Shown: piece after piece, positions 36,656-44,191 of the stretch
Numbering within the stretch: position 1 is the stretch's first letter
Layout: every line of letters begins with the position of its first letter
Assembly (NCBI RefSeq): GCF_003725295.1
Contig: NZ_QICB01000001.1
Coordinates: 434,001 to 498,000, forward strand
Direction: 5' to 3'
Length of the DNA: 64,000 nt
Source of the DNA: Slackia faecicanis
GTDB taxonomy: Bacteria; Actinomycetota; Coriobacteriia; Coriobacteriales; Eggerthellaceae
Translations under genes and position numbers: made by a program
The notes under the pieces: generated by a model
Database searches by the model: none
What the model was told of the DNA's origin: nothing
The model's input: only the letters and a program-made list of their open reading frames with translations

Positions 36656-37525
36656 ATGGCATACCGTATCGTGACCGACTCCGCCAGCAATCTCAGCGAA
36701 GAGATGATTGACGAATTCGGTCTGGAAATCTTGCCCATGACGTTCATGGTAGACGGCGTCGAACGACGCAGTTATCTCAAGGGAGAGAAAACCGACCTCA
36801 AGCAGTTCTACACCATGATGCGCGAAGGCAAGGTCATCACCACATCCCTTCCCAACCTGCAGGAAACCGAAACCACGATGCGCGCGATCCTCGACGGGGG
36901 CGAAGACATCCTGTATCTGGGATTCTCGAGCGCGCTGTCGAGCGCTTTCGGGTCGATCGACCTGCTGATGCAGCGTCTTGCGGGCGAATATCCCGAACGC
37001 ACGCTGCGCGCCGTGGAAACGTTCGCGGCGTCGGGCGGCCAGGGCATGCTCGTGTATCTGGCATGCAAGAAGGCCGCGGCGGGCGCGACGCTCAACGAGG
37101 TGGGCGATTTCGTCGTAGAAACCCGCGACCATCTGTGCCACTGGTTCACCGTCGACGACTTGATGTTCCTGTTCCGCGGCGGGCGTGTAAGCCGTACGAG
37201 CGCCTGGGCGGGAACGATGCTCAACATCAAGCCCGTCCTGCATGTAGATGCCGACGGCGCCCTCATTCCCGTGGAAAAGGTGCGCGGCCGCAAGAAGTCT
37301 ATCAAGGCGCTGGTCGACCGCATGGAAAAGACCGCCATCGACCCCGCGTCGCAGACCGTCTTCATCACGCACGGCGACTGCATCGACGACGTGGAAGTGC
37401 TGAAAAGCGAAATCACCGAACACCTGGGCGTGACCGATTTCGTGGTGAACTACATCGATCCCGTGATCGGCGCCCATTCGGGCCCCGGCACGCTTGCACT
37501 GTTCTTCCTGGGAACCGAGAAATAG
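36656..37525 (+). CDS. DegV-family fatty-acid-binding protein
   Basis: 289 residues. DegV proteins bind a fatty acid and, as FakB, present it to the kinase FakA for incorporation into phospholipid. It shows the N-terminal IVTDSASNLSEE motif, FSSALSSAFGSI near residue 96, and LMFLFRGGRVSRT before the lipid pocket. The ATG follows AAGGAG by 6 bp. Monocistronic; no fakA nearby. Confidence 0.92.
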   Translation: MAYRIVTDSASNLSEEMIDEFGLEILPMTFMVDGVERRSYLKGEKTDLKQFYTMMREGKVITTSLPNLQETETTMRAILDGGEDILYLGFSSALSSAFGSIDLLMQRLAGEYPERTLRAVETFAASGGQGMLVYLACKKAAAGATLNEVGDFVVETRDHLCHWFTVDDLMFLFRGGRVSRTSAWAGTMLNIKPVLHVDADGALIPVEKVRGRKKSIKALVDRMEKTAIDPASQTVFITHGDCIDDVEVLKSEITEHLGVTDFVVNYIDPVIGAHSGPGTLALFFLGTEK

Positions 37526-37555
37526 CCGCCCGGCGTTCGCCGAGCACATGAATGA

Positions 37556-37597
37556 ATTCGGGGCGCGGTCCGTACTGGACCGCGCCCCGAATTTAGA
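37556..37597 (+). terminator. degV terminator
   Basis: Perfect 16-bp stem (37556-37571 ATTCGGGGCGCGGTCC with its complement at 37577-37592), 5-base loop GTACT, then TTTAG. Confidence 0.9.
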
Positions 37598-37633
37598 AAC
37601 ATCGTATAGAGCGAGGCGGCCGGGGCGCCGACG

Positions 37634-37669
37634 AAGGCCGACTCCTGCCAGGGGTCGGCCTTTTCGTTC
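37634..37669. terminator. Second terminator in the degV-dut gap
   Basis: AAGGCCGAC-TCC / GGG-GTCGGCCTT (37634-37645 with 37651-37662), then TTTTCGTTCT on the plus strand. The minus-strand tail (TTCGTC) is poorer but it may also end dut transcripts. Confidence 0.8.
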
Positions 37670-37813
37670 TCGCCCGGCGTTCGCGGATTCGATGCGACGG
37701 ACCGACACTTCGAATCCGCCTTGCCGGAGGCAACAGCCCACGGGCGGCATGCGGAAAAGACATGCGTGGCCGCTTTCGGCGCGACCGCATGGCGCGCGGC
37801 GAAAACGGCAAGC

Positions 37814-38260
37814 CTAGGCGACGCCGCTCGAACCGAAGCCGCCTTCGCCGCGCTCGGTCTCGTCGAGCGAATCGACCACGGTCCACGACACGTTTTCGAC
37901 CTTCTGGACGACGAGCTGCGCAATGCGGTCGCCGGGCTGCACCTCGAAGACGTGTTCGGTGTCGAGGTTTATCAGCGCCACTTTGAGCTCGCCGCGATAA
38001 TGGCTGTCGATCAGGCCGGGCGTGTTGAGCACCGTGACGCCCTGCTTGATGGCCAGGCCGCTGCGCGGCTGCACGAAGCCCGCGTATCCTTCGGGAATGG
38101 CGATGGCCAGCCCCGTGGAAACGAGCGCACGCTCGAACGGCTTGAGCGAAACGTGCTCGATGGCGCGCAGGTCCATGCCGGCATCACCCGGGTAGGCATA
38201 GGCGGGAATGGTCACGTCGTCGGCAAGGGTCGTGATGGCGATGTTGAGCGTATCGGCCAT
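37814..38260 (-). CDS. dut: dUTP pyrophosphatase
   Basis: 148 residues, trimeric dUTPase. The five family motifs are visible, including AGMDLRA-like GDAGMDLRAIE, QPRSGLAIKQGV, GLIDSHYRGEL, GDRIAQLVVQ and the C-terminal RGEGGFGSSG. Converts dUTP to dUMP. The start at 38260 is preceded by an AGGAGAAGC-type site. Next to nrdR, another nucleotide-pool gene, but separated by a terminator. Confidence 0.96.
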   Translation of the reverse strand: MADTLNIAITTLADDVTIPAYAYPGDAGMDLRAIEHVSLKPFERALVSTGLAIAIPEGYAGFVQPRSGLAIKQGVTVLNTPGLIDSHYRGELKVALINLDTEHVFEVQPGDRIAQLVVQKVENVSWTVVDSLDETERGEGGFGSSGVA

Positions 38261-38331
38261 GATGCTTCTCCTTTTCTTTCGTATGGCATGCACGCCGCGA
38301 CGGCGTGCGGATTTCCGCGCAGCGAACGCGG

Positions 38332-38365
38332 ACAGAACAAAAGAACCCGCATGAAACCATGCGGG
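38332..38365 (-). terminator. nrdR terminator
   Basis: CCCGCATG-AAAC-CATGCGGG (38346-38365) followed on the minus strand by TTCTTTTGTTC. Confidence 0.88.
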
Positions 38366-38386
38366 CGACTTTTGAAAACAACGGCG

Positions 38387-38839
38387 TTAGTGCTCCAGGC
38401 CGCGCAACGCTTCCTGGAACTCTTCGATCGTCTGGAAGTCTTTATAGACGCTTGCGAACCTGATGTAGGCCACGTCGTCGAGACCCTTGAGATGGTTGAG
38501 CACGATATCGCCCAAGTCTTTCGACTTGATTTCGTTGCGGCCCGAATTGCGCAGCTCGGCTTCGATCTGGTCGATGATTTCGGACTTCTTGTCGTTGGGG
38601 ATATTGGGGCGCTTCGCGCATGCGATGCTGATGCCGCGATAGAGCTTCTCGCGATCGAACACCTGGCTGGTTCCGTCGGATTTGATGACGATGATGGGAT
38701 TGTCGCCCAGCCTTTCGTACGTGGTAAAACGATTGCCGCACTTCAGGCATTCGCGGCGGCGGCGAATGGAATTGAATTCATCGGAAGGCCGGGAATCAAC
38801 GACCTTGGATTCGGGATGACCGCAAGACGGACAGCGCAT
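38387..38839 (-). CDS. nrdR: Transcriptional repressor NrdR
   Basis: 150 residues. N-terminal zinc ribbon (MRCPSCG...RECLKCGNRF) and an ATP-cone domain. It senses ATP/dATP and represses ribonucleotide reductase genes. The ATG at 38839 follows GGAGGAA. No reductase gene is in the window. An AT-rich stretch at 38871-38895 may hold its promoter; I cannot define it. Confidence 0.96.
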   Translation of the reverse strand: MRCPSCGHPESKVVDSRPSDEFNSIRRRRECLKCGNRFTTYERLGDNPIIVIKSDGTSQVFDREKLYRGISIACAKRPNIPNDKKSEIIDQIEAELRNSGRNEIKSKDLGDIVLNHLKGLDDVAYIRFASVYKDFQTIEEFQEALRGLEH

Positions 38840-38995
38840 CGGTTCCTCCGTTCGGCCCCTTCGGGGCATCTTTACATACGGCGCATATAATACACGCTCC
38901 GTTTCGCAATCACGCAGACGGCATAAAAAAGAGGATGCCACGCCCGAAACCATCACGAGACGCGATACGCAAACACGGCGGCGAACCGCCCTTCA

Positions 38996-39036
38996 TGCAA
39001 ACGGGCCCGGAACGAATCCTCTTCGTTCCGGGCCCG
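38996..39036 (-). terminator. Terminator after the dicarboxylate symporter gene
   Basis: CGGGCCCGGAACGAA / TTCGTTCCGGGCCCG (39002-39016 with 39022-39036), a perfect 15-bp stem with a 5-base loop, then GTTTGC on the minus strand. Confidence 0.8.
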
Positions 39037-39123
39037 CCGTAAGAATCGATTCACGATGCAGGCTTCAACCTTCTCGGTTTCCACCGCATTCGTTCGTGCG
39101 AAATGCTGCGGTGCGAATTCCGG

Positions 39124-40407
39124 TTAGGCAGCGGCCTTCTCGGCCTTGCGCGCACTACGGCGCTTGTCCATGGAGTCCAGGCAGAGGCAGCAAGCGGAGT
39201 CACCCGTGATGTTGAGGGCGGTACGCATCATGTCGAGGATGCGGTCGACGCCGGCGACCAGAGCGATGCCCTCGACCGGCAGACCCACCGAGGTGAGGAC
39301 CATGGCGAGCATGATCATGCCGGAACCGGGAACGCCTGCGGTGCCGATAGACGCGAGAACCGTGGTCATGACGATCATGAACTGCTGCGAAATGGTCAGA
39401 TCGATACCGAACACCTGGGCGATGAAAATCGCGCAGACACCCTGGTAGATCGCGGTGCCGTCCATGTTGATGGTGGCGCCGAGCGGCAGGATGAAGCTGG
39501 TCATTTCCTTACGGGCGCCCAACTTGGAGGTGCATTCCATGTTCATGGGAAGCGTGCCCACGGAGCTGGCCGAAGAAAATGCGAACAAGAACGCCGGGGC
39601 GATGCCGCGGAAGAACTTCAGCGGGCTCATCTTCGCGAGCAGCTTGACCATGCCGGAGTACACCACCACGAGGTGCGCGCCCATGGCGAGGTAAGCAACC
39701 ACGATCAGCCACAGCAGCGGCAGCAAGACATCGGGGCCGTTGGAGGCGACCACGGGAGCCATGAGGCCGAACACGCCGAAGGGGGCGAAGCAAATGATAC
39801 CGTGCATGACCTTGATGCAGACCTCGTTCATGCCCTCGACGAAACGGACCACGGGCTCGGACTTCTTGCCAGCCGCGATGACGCCGAAGCCGAAAACCAA
39901 GGCAATGACGATGATCTGGAGCATGGTGGCGTCGGCCATGGGCTTGAAGAAATTGGACGGGAAGATGTTCACGATGGTATCGATGAACGAAGGGGCCTCC
40001 TTGGCCTCGTAGGACAGCTCGGACACGGGCATCGTAAAGCCGCCGCCGACATTAAGGACATTAGCGAAAACCAGGCCGATCACGACTGCGAAAGCGGTGG
40101 TGACCATATAGAACAGGACGGTCTTGCCGCCGATGGCGCCGACCTTCCTGACGTCCTGCAGCGAAATGACGCCAGTCATGATGGAAAACACGACCAAGGG
40201 CACGACGATCATCTTGATCAGGTTGAGGAAGATGGTGCCGATGGGCTTGATGTAAGTGTTCGCGATATCAGGATTGGACTGAAGCGCCAGACCGCACAGG
40301 ACGCCGAGAACCAACGCGACGAGAATCCACGTGGTCAGGGACAAGCGCTTATACCATGGCTTATGCTCTTCGGCGGGCGCCTGAGATTGCGTAAGCGTAT
40401 CCGTCAT
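39124..40407 (-). CDS. Dicarboxylate/amino acid:cation (Na+ or H+) symporter family protein
   Basis: 427 residues, DAACS family (GltP/DctA). Eight membrane helices and two re-entrant hairpins are expected. The signature serine-rich hairpin SSASSVGTLPMN, the NMDGTA motif and IGTAGVPGSG are all present. It imports glutamate/aspartate or C4-dicarboxylates. The ATG at 40407 follows GAGGGGAG. It is monocistronic. The residue that separates aspartate/glutamate from dicarboxylate transporters cannot be assigned confidently here. Confidence 0.92.
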   Translation of the reverse strand: MTDTLTQSQAPAEEHKPWYKRLSLTTWILVALVLGVLCGLALQSNPDIANTYIKPIGTIFLNLIKMIVVPLVVFSIMTGVISLQDVRKVGAIGGKTVLFYMVTTAFAVVIGLVFANVLNVGGGFTMPVSELSYEAKEAPSFIDTIVNIFPSNFFKPMADATMLQIIVIALVFGFGVIAAGKKSEPVVRFVEGMNEVCIKVMHGIICFAPFGVFGLMAPVVASNGPDVLLPLLWLIVVAYLAMGAHLVVVYSGMVKLLAKMSPLKFFRGIAPAFLFAFSSASSVGTLPMNMECTSKLGARKEMTSFILPLGATINMDGTAIYQGVCAIFIAQVFGIDLTISQQFMIVMTTVLASIGTAGVPGSGMIMLAMVLTSVGLPVEGIALVAGVDRILDMMRTALNITGDSACCLCLDSMDKRRSARKAEKAAA

Positions 40408-40592
40408 GATTCGTACTCCCCTCTTGGTATGCCAAGGAGCGAAATGCCCCTTCTCTATTGAACTGATAGATAGTACATGGAATTGTCACATATGCTTGCA
40501 AAAAACCGTGCAAGGGGCAAATCGGCTATCGAACGGACGGCATCCGCCGGCGGCAGGAGGCGCGGCCCGAAGACGGGAGCGGAAAGACAGCG

Positions 40593-40976
40593 CTACCAAG
40601 CAAGTAAGAAAAGGCAGAACGCGAACAGCGCCGCACAGCATGCCAGCGTGACCGCGAACGAGCCTTCCGAGGCGACGCCCGAAGCGGTTCCCCTTTCAAG
40701 CTCGTCGCGCATCTCCCGCAACCCCAACGCGTCGACGATGACCGCGGCATCGCCGCGCAACGGAGCCGCACAGCGGGCACAACGGCGAGAGGCTCGCTCG
40801 AGCGGCATGACGCGCGGGCCGCAATCGGCGCGCGACGCAAGGCCCTCCTGCACGACAGGACGGTTCGTTGCGCCGAAGTCGACGCGGATCAGCCGCGGTT
40901 CGCCTTGCGGCCGCAGCCGACCGATTTTCAGCGCCGCGGTGCCTTCGACGTACGGATGAGTTCCACGATTCCCCAT
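40593..40976 (-). CDS. SOS-controlled tail-anchored membrane protein of unknown function
   Basis: 127 residues; I do not recognise a family. The ATG at 40976 has TGGAGGT 6 bp upstream. Residues 1-100 are soluble and rich in Arg, Ala and Gly, with a CARC pair (66-69) and Cys52 that could bind metal. Residues 107-126 (from SFAVTLACCAALFAFCLFL) form one C-terminal transmembrane helix, so it is tail-anchored with the N-terminus in the cytoplasm. It diverges from lexA and its own TTGACA-17-TATTAT promoter carries a LexA box in the spacer. In many Gram-positives this locus holds a damage-induced division inhibitor (YneA, DivS, ChiZ), usually with LysM; none is seen here. A division-checkpoint role is inference. 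Confidence 0.7.
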   Translation of the reverse strand: MGNRGTHPYVEGTAALKIGRLRPQGEPRLIRVDFGATNRPVVQEGLASRADCGPRVMPLERASRRCARCAAPLRGDAAVIVDALGLREMRDELERGTASGVASEGSFAVTLACCAALFAFCLFLLAW

Positions 40977-40992
40977 TACGACCTCCAGACTC

Positions 40993-41022
40993 TTGCAACG
41001 AACTTTTGTTCGGATGTATAAT
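40993..41022 (+). promoter_or_regulatory. lexA promoter
   Basis: TTGCAA (40993-40998), 18-bp spacer, TATAAT (41017-41022) on the plus strand. The perfect LexA box at 40999-41012 fills most of the spacer, the classic autorepression layout. Confidence 0.8.
40999..41012. promoter_or_regulatory. LexA box 1 (perfect)
   Basis: CGAACTTTTGTTCG, an exact match to CGAAC-N4-GTTCG, inside the lexA promoter spacer. Confidence 0.9.
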
Positions 41023-41046
41023 AAAGCGCACAAAAGTTCGTGTCAA
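41018..41046 (-). promoter_or_regulatory. Promoter of the divergent tail-anchored protein gene
   Basis: TTGACA (41046-41041), 17-bp spacer, TATTAT (41023-41018) on the minus strand, near-consensus. It overlaps the lexA -10 region, so the two genes share operators. Confidence 0.8.
41027..41040. promoter_or_regulatory. LexA box 2 (one mismatch)
   Basis: CGCACAAAAGTTCG, one base from consensus. It lies in the spacer of the minus-strand promoter. Confidence 0.75.
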
Positions 41047-41054
41047 CGTTTTTC

Positions 41055-41068
41055 AAACGTTTGTTCGA
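41055..41068. promoter_or_regulatory. LexA box 3 (one mismatch)
   Basis: CAAACGTTTGTTCG, one base from consensus, in the lexA leader just before the ribosome site and just upstream of the divergent -35. Box-centre spacings are 28 bp and 28 bp. Confidence 0.7.
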
Positions 41069-41083
41069 TAAAGGGGAAAGGCC

Positions 41084-41761
41084 ATGGCCGAAGCGGAAAT
41101 CAAGAACACGAAGAAGATCACTAAGAAGCAGAAAGCGGTGCTCGACTTCATCGCCAAAACCATCGACGAAACGGGGATCGCGCCCACCGTGCGCGATATC
41201 TGCGACGGCCTCGGTCTATCGTCTCCTTCCACCGTCCACGTGCATCTGAAAACGCTCGAGGACAAAGGCCTCATCCATCGCGATCCCCTGAAGTCGCGCT
41301 GCATCACCATCGTCGGCCACGAACGTCCCGCAGCCGACGACCAGGCGAAAAACGAGCCGCCGGTCGGCGCCGGAGCATTCGCGAACGTCGTGTCGCTGCC
41401 CGTGGTGGGAAACGTCGCGGCGGGTCTGCCGATCCTCGCCGACCAGAACATCACCGAAACCATCCCCTTGCCAACCGAAATCGTCGGCGATTCAAGCTCG
41501 TTCCTGCTCAAGGTGCGCGGCGATTCCATGATCGAAATCGGCATCAACGACGGCGATTTCGTCGTGGTCCAAGAGCAGCCCACGGCCAATAACGGCGATG
41601 TCGTCGTGGCCATCGTGGAAGACGGGGCAACGGTGAAGACCTTCTACAAAGAGCACGACCATGTGCGCCTTCAGCCCGAGAATTCGTCGATGGAGCCGAT
41701 CATCGTGCGCGAGAACGTCTCGATCGCCGGCAAAGTGGTCGCCGTATTCCGCCGCCTCTAG
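41084..41761 (+). CDS. lexA: LexA repressor
   Basis: 225 residues. N-terminal winged helix-turn-helix (TVRDICDGLGLSSPSTVHVHL), then the S24 autoprotease. The self-cleavage site is Ala113-Gly114 (NVAAGLP), the catalytic Ser is Ser148 (GDSM) and Lys is Lys185 (ATVKTF). Represses the SOS genes; RecA filaments trigger cleavage. Preceded by three LexA boxes and followed by a strong terminator. Confidence 0.98.
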   Translation: MAEAEIKNTKKITKKQKAVLDFIAKTIDETGIAPTVRDICDGLGLSSPSTVHVHLKTLEDKGLIHRDPLKSRCITIVGHERPAADDQAKNEPPVGAGAFANVVSLPVVGNVAAGLPILADQNITETIPLPTEIVGDSSSFLLKVRGDSMIEIGINDGDFVVVQEQPTANNGDVVVAIVEDGATVKTFYKEHDHVRLQPENSSMEPIIVRENVSIAGKVVAVFRRL

Positions 41762-41783
41762 CCCCGATCTGATCGCGGCAACG

Positions 41784-41818
41784 AAAAAGCGCGAGGGAAA
41801 ACTCCCTCGCGCTTTTTT
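41784..41818. terminator. Bidirectional terminator between lexA and hflX
   Basis: AAGCGCGAGGGA-AAAC-TCCCTCGCGCTT, with TTTTTT on the plus side and AAAAA (T-run on minus) on the other. Serves the convergent lexA and hflX. Confidence 0.95.
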
Positions 41819-41859
41819 CATGCGAAGACAGGCCGGCACGCCGCAAGCTTCGCCGAAAC

Positions 41860-43164
41860 CTATTCGGGCTTGGCCGCGTACGGCTCGAACAGCGCCTTCA
41901 TCTCGGCAGGAACGCGCACCGACATGATCGTTCCGCGCTCGTCGTACGATTCGGCGAGCACCGTGCACCTGCTATGCGCGACCGAGGTCAAATCGCCGCG
42001 CGAAAACGGCACGACCACTTCCATCAGCGTTTCGCTGGCCGTGGCGGCGCGGGCGATCGCGTCGATCAATTCGTCGACGCCCTCCCCCGTCTCGGCCGAA
42101 ACGAACACCGCGCCGGGAAAACGCGACGCCAGTGCAAGGCGTGCCGAAGCATCTACCAGGTCGATCTTGTTGAACACGAGGATGCGCGCGATGCCGTGCG
42201 CACCGATCTGCTCAAGCGTGTCTTCCACGGCGCGCATCTGCTTATCGTATTCGGGCGACGAGGCGTCCACGACATGAAGCACCAAGTCGGCGCCGCGAAT
42301 TTCATCGAGCGTGCTCTTGAACGCCTCGACGAGCGTCGTGGGGAGCTTCTGGATGAAGCCGACCGTGTCGGTCAGCGTGGCCTCGCGGCCCTCGGGCAGC
42401 ACGAGCTTGCGCGTCGTGGAGTCGAGCGTGGCGAACAGTTTGTCGTAGCTGAGCACCTCGGCATCGGCGAGCCTGTTCAAAAGGCTCGACTTGCCCGCGT
42501 TGGTATAGCCCGCCTCGGCCACCTTGAACACGCCCGACGCATAGCGCGCCGAACGCTGCGTCTGGCGCATGCGCGAAACCTGCTCGAGCTCACGGCGGAT
42601 CGACGTGATGCGCTTGCGCACCATGCGGCGGTCCACCTCGAGCTGGCTTTCGCCTTCGCCGAAGCGCGATCCCACGCCGCCGCCCATGCGGTTGCTGGCC
42701 AGATGGGCCCACATGCCGCGCAGGCGCGGAAGCAGATATTGGTTCTGCGCAAGCCTGACCTGCAGACGGCCTTCCTTCGTGGTGGCATGCAACGCGAAGA
42801 TATCGAGGATGAGCGCCGTGCGGTCGATCACCTTCACCTCTTTCGGCATGGCCTTCTCGAGATTGCTCTGCTGCGAAGGCGAGAGCTCTTCGTCGAAGAT
42901 CACCACGTCGGCGGCGAGGCTGCGGCACATTCCGGCGATTTCTTCGGCCTTGCCCGATCCGATGAACGTGCGCGGGTTGGGCGCGTCGAGCTTCTGCGTG
43001 GCCGTGGCCACGACGGTCGCGCCCGCTGTATCGGTCAGGCGCGCCAGCTCGGCAAGCGACGATTCGGAATCGTCGAGCGAAGCGTCCTTGTATTCGATGC
43101 CCACTAGAATGGCGCGCTCGGCGTCTTCGGTGAAGCTTGTCTGGGACATTTCGGCGAACGACAT
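41860..43164 (-). CDS. hflX: Ribosome-splitting GTPase HflX
   Basis: 434 residues. N-terminal HflX domain with the glycine-rich NPRTFIGSGKAEEIA segment and helical arm, then a G domain: G1 GYTNAGKSSLLN, G3 DTVGF, G4 NKID. HflX dissociates stalled ribosomes. The ATG at 43164 follows GAAGGGAA. It ends the miaB-miaA-hflX run, 16 bp after miaA. Confidence 0.96.
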   Translation of the reverse strand: MSFAEMSQTSFTEDAERAILVGIEYKDASLDDSESSLAELARLTDTAGATVVATATQKLDAPNPRTFIGSGKAEEIAGMCRSLAADVVIFDEELSPSQQSNLEKAMPKEVKVIDRTALILDIFALHATTKEGRLQVRLAQNQYLLPRLRGMWAHLASNRMGGGVGSRFGEGESQLEVDRRMVRKRITSIRRELEQVSRMRQTQRSARYASGVFKVAEAGYTNAGKSSLLNRLADAEVLSYDKLFATLDSTTRKLVLPEGREATLTDTVGFIQKLPTTLVEAFKSTLDEIRGADLVLHVVDASSPEYDKQMRAVEDTLEQIGAHGIARILVFNKIDLVDASARLALASRFPGAVFVSAETGEGVDELIDAIARAATASETLMEVVVPFSRGDLTSVAHSRCTVLAESYDERGTIMSVRVPAEMKALFEPYAAKPE

Positions 43165-43180
43165 AGGCGTTTCCCTTCCG

Positions 43181-44191
43181 TCATCGGACCGACGAAGCGC
43201 TCGCGCGCGCCGCGTCCAGCGAAGCGACGATTTCGTCGGCCATACGCGCCACATCGGCGTCGTCGGCATCGATCCAGCGGACGCGCTCGTCTTTGCGCCA
43301 CCAGGTGCGCTGACGCTTCGCATACCGGCGCGTGGCCGTTTTGATCTGCTCGACCCCCTCGTCAAGCGTGCATTCGCCGCGCAGCGCGGCCACGATTTCC
43401 TTGTATCCGATAGCCTCGCGCGCCGTCAACGCGCCTTCGAACCCATGGGCGGCAAGCGAGCGCACTTCGTCGAGCAAGCCCCGCTCGACCATGGAATCGA
43501 CCCTGCGCTCGATGCGCTCGTTCAATACGGCCGGGTCGACGGACAGGCCGAAGAAAACGGCCGGCACCGACTGCGCCATATGCGAGAAGCCTTCGTGCTG
43601 ACGGGCGTAGGTGGTATTTTCCAACTCGATCATCTCGAACGCGCGGATGACGCGGCGCGTGTTGTTGGGGTGGATCAACGCCGCGCTTTCGGGGTCGCGA
43701 CGCTCGAGCATGCTCCATAGCTCCTGCGCACCCTGCCCTTCGAGCACGCGCGCATAATAGTCGCGCACGGGATTTCCGGTCTGTTCTCCGCGCGGGAAGC
43801 GATAGTCGTCGATCGCCGCGCGCACGTAAAGCCCCGTACCGCCCGCCAACACGCTGCGACGCCCTTCGGCATCGAGCGATCGGAAGCACGAACGAGCGTA
43901 ATCCTGGAACAGCGCCGCCGAATACGGCTCGCCCGGCTCGCAGATATCGAGTCCGAAATGCTCGACGCGGCGCTGGTCGGGCGCGATCTTGCCCGTGCCG
44001 ATATCCATGCCGCGATAGATCTGCATCGAATCGGCCGAAATGACCGCGCCGCCGATGCGAGCGGCCACTTCCTGGGCCACATCGGTCTTGCCCGAGGCCG
44101 TAGGCCCCACCACGCAGACCACCGGATGCGCCAAGGCCAGCTCGAATTCGGACGCTGCAGGCGCCTGGGCCTGCCCGGCGCCGCTAATCAC
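43181..44191 (-). CDS. miaA: tRNA dimethylallyltransferase
   Basis: 336 residues from a GTG at 44191 that overlaps the miaB end by 8 bp (GTGATTAG). It adds the dimethylallyl group to A37. Walker A GPTASGKT, the ISADSMQIYRGMDIGT substrate motif, and GGTGLYVRA are present. The N-terminal 20 residues before the P-loop are longer than usual and the exact start is uncertain. Its product is the substrate of MiaB, encoded just upstream. Confidence 0.95.
   Translation of the reverse strand: MISGAGQAQAPAASEFELALAHPVVCVVGPTASGKTDVAQEVAARIGGAVISADSMQIYRGMDIGTGKIAPDQRRVEHFGLDICEPGEPYSAALFQDYARSCFRSLDAEGRRSVLAGGTGLYVRAAIDDYRFPRGEQTGNPVRDYYARVLEGQGAQELWSMLERRDPESAALIHPNNTRRVIRAFEMIELENTTYARQHEGFSHMAQSVPAVFFGLSVDPAVLNERIERRVDSMVERGLLDEVRSLAAHGFEGALTAREAIGYKEIVAALRGECTLDEGVEQIKTATRRYAKRQRTWWRKDERVRWIDADDADVARMADEIVASLDAARASASSVR

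Larger units (their letters stand above)
37527..37684 (+). repeat. Direct repeat of CGCCCGGCGTTCGC flanking two terminators
   Basis: The 14-mer occurs at 37527-37540 (2 bp after the degV stop) and again at 37671-37684. Each copy adjoins one of two different hairpins. It looks like a local duplication or a small non-coding unit rather than a mobile element. The 37526-37813 gap holds no gene I can support. Confidence 0.6.

Noticed and set aside
40477-40959. 160-codon plus-strand frame opposite the tail-anchored gene
   Set aside because: Lacks a ribosome site and promoter, whereas the minus-strand gene has both and a clear membrane helix.
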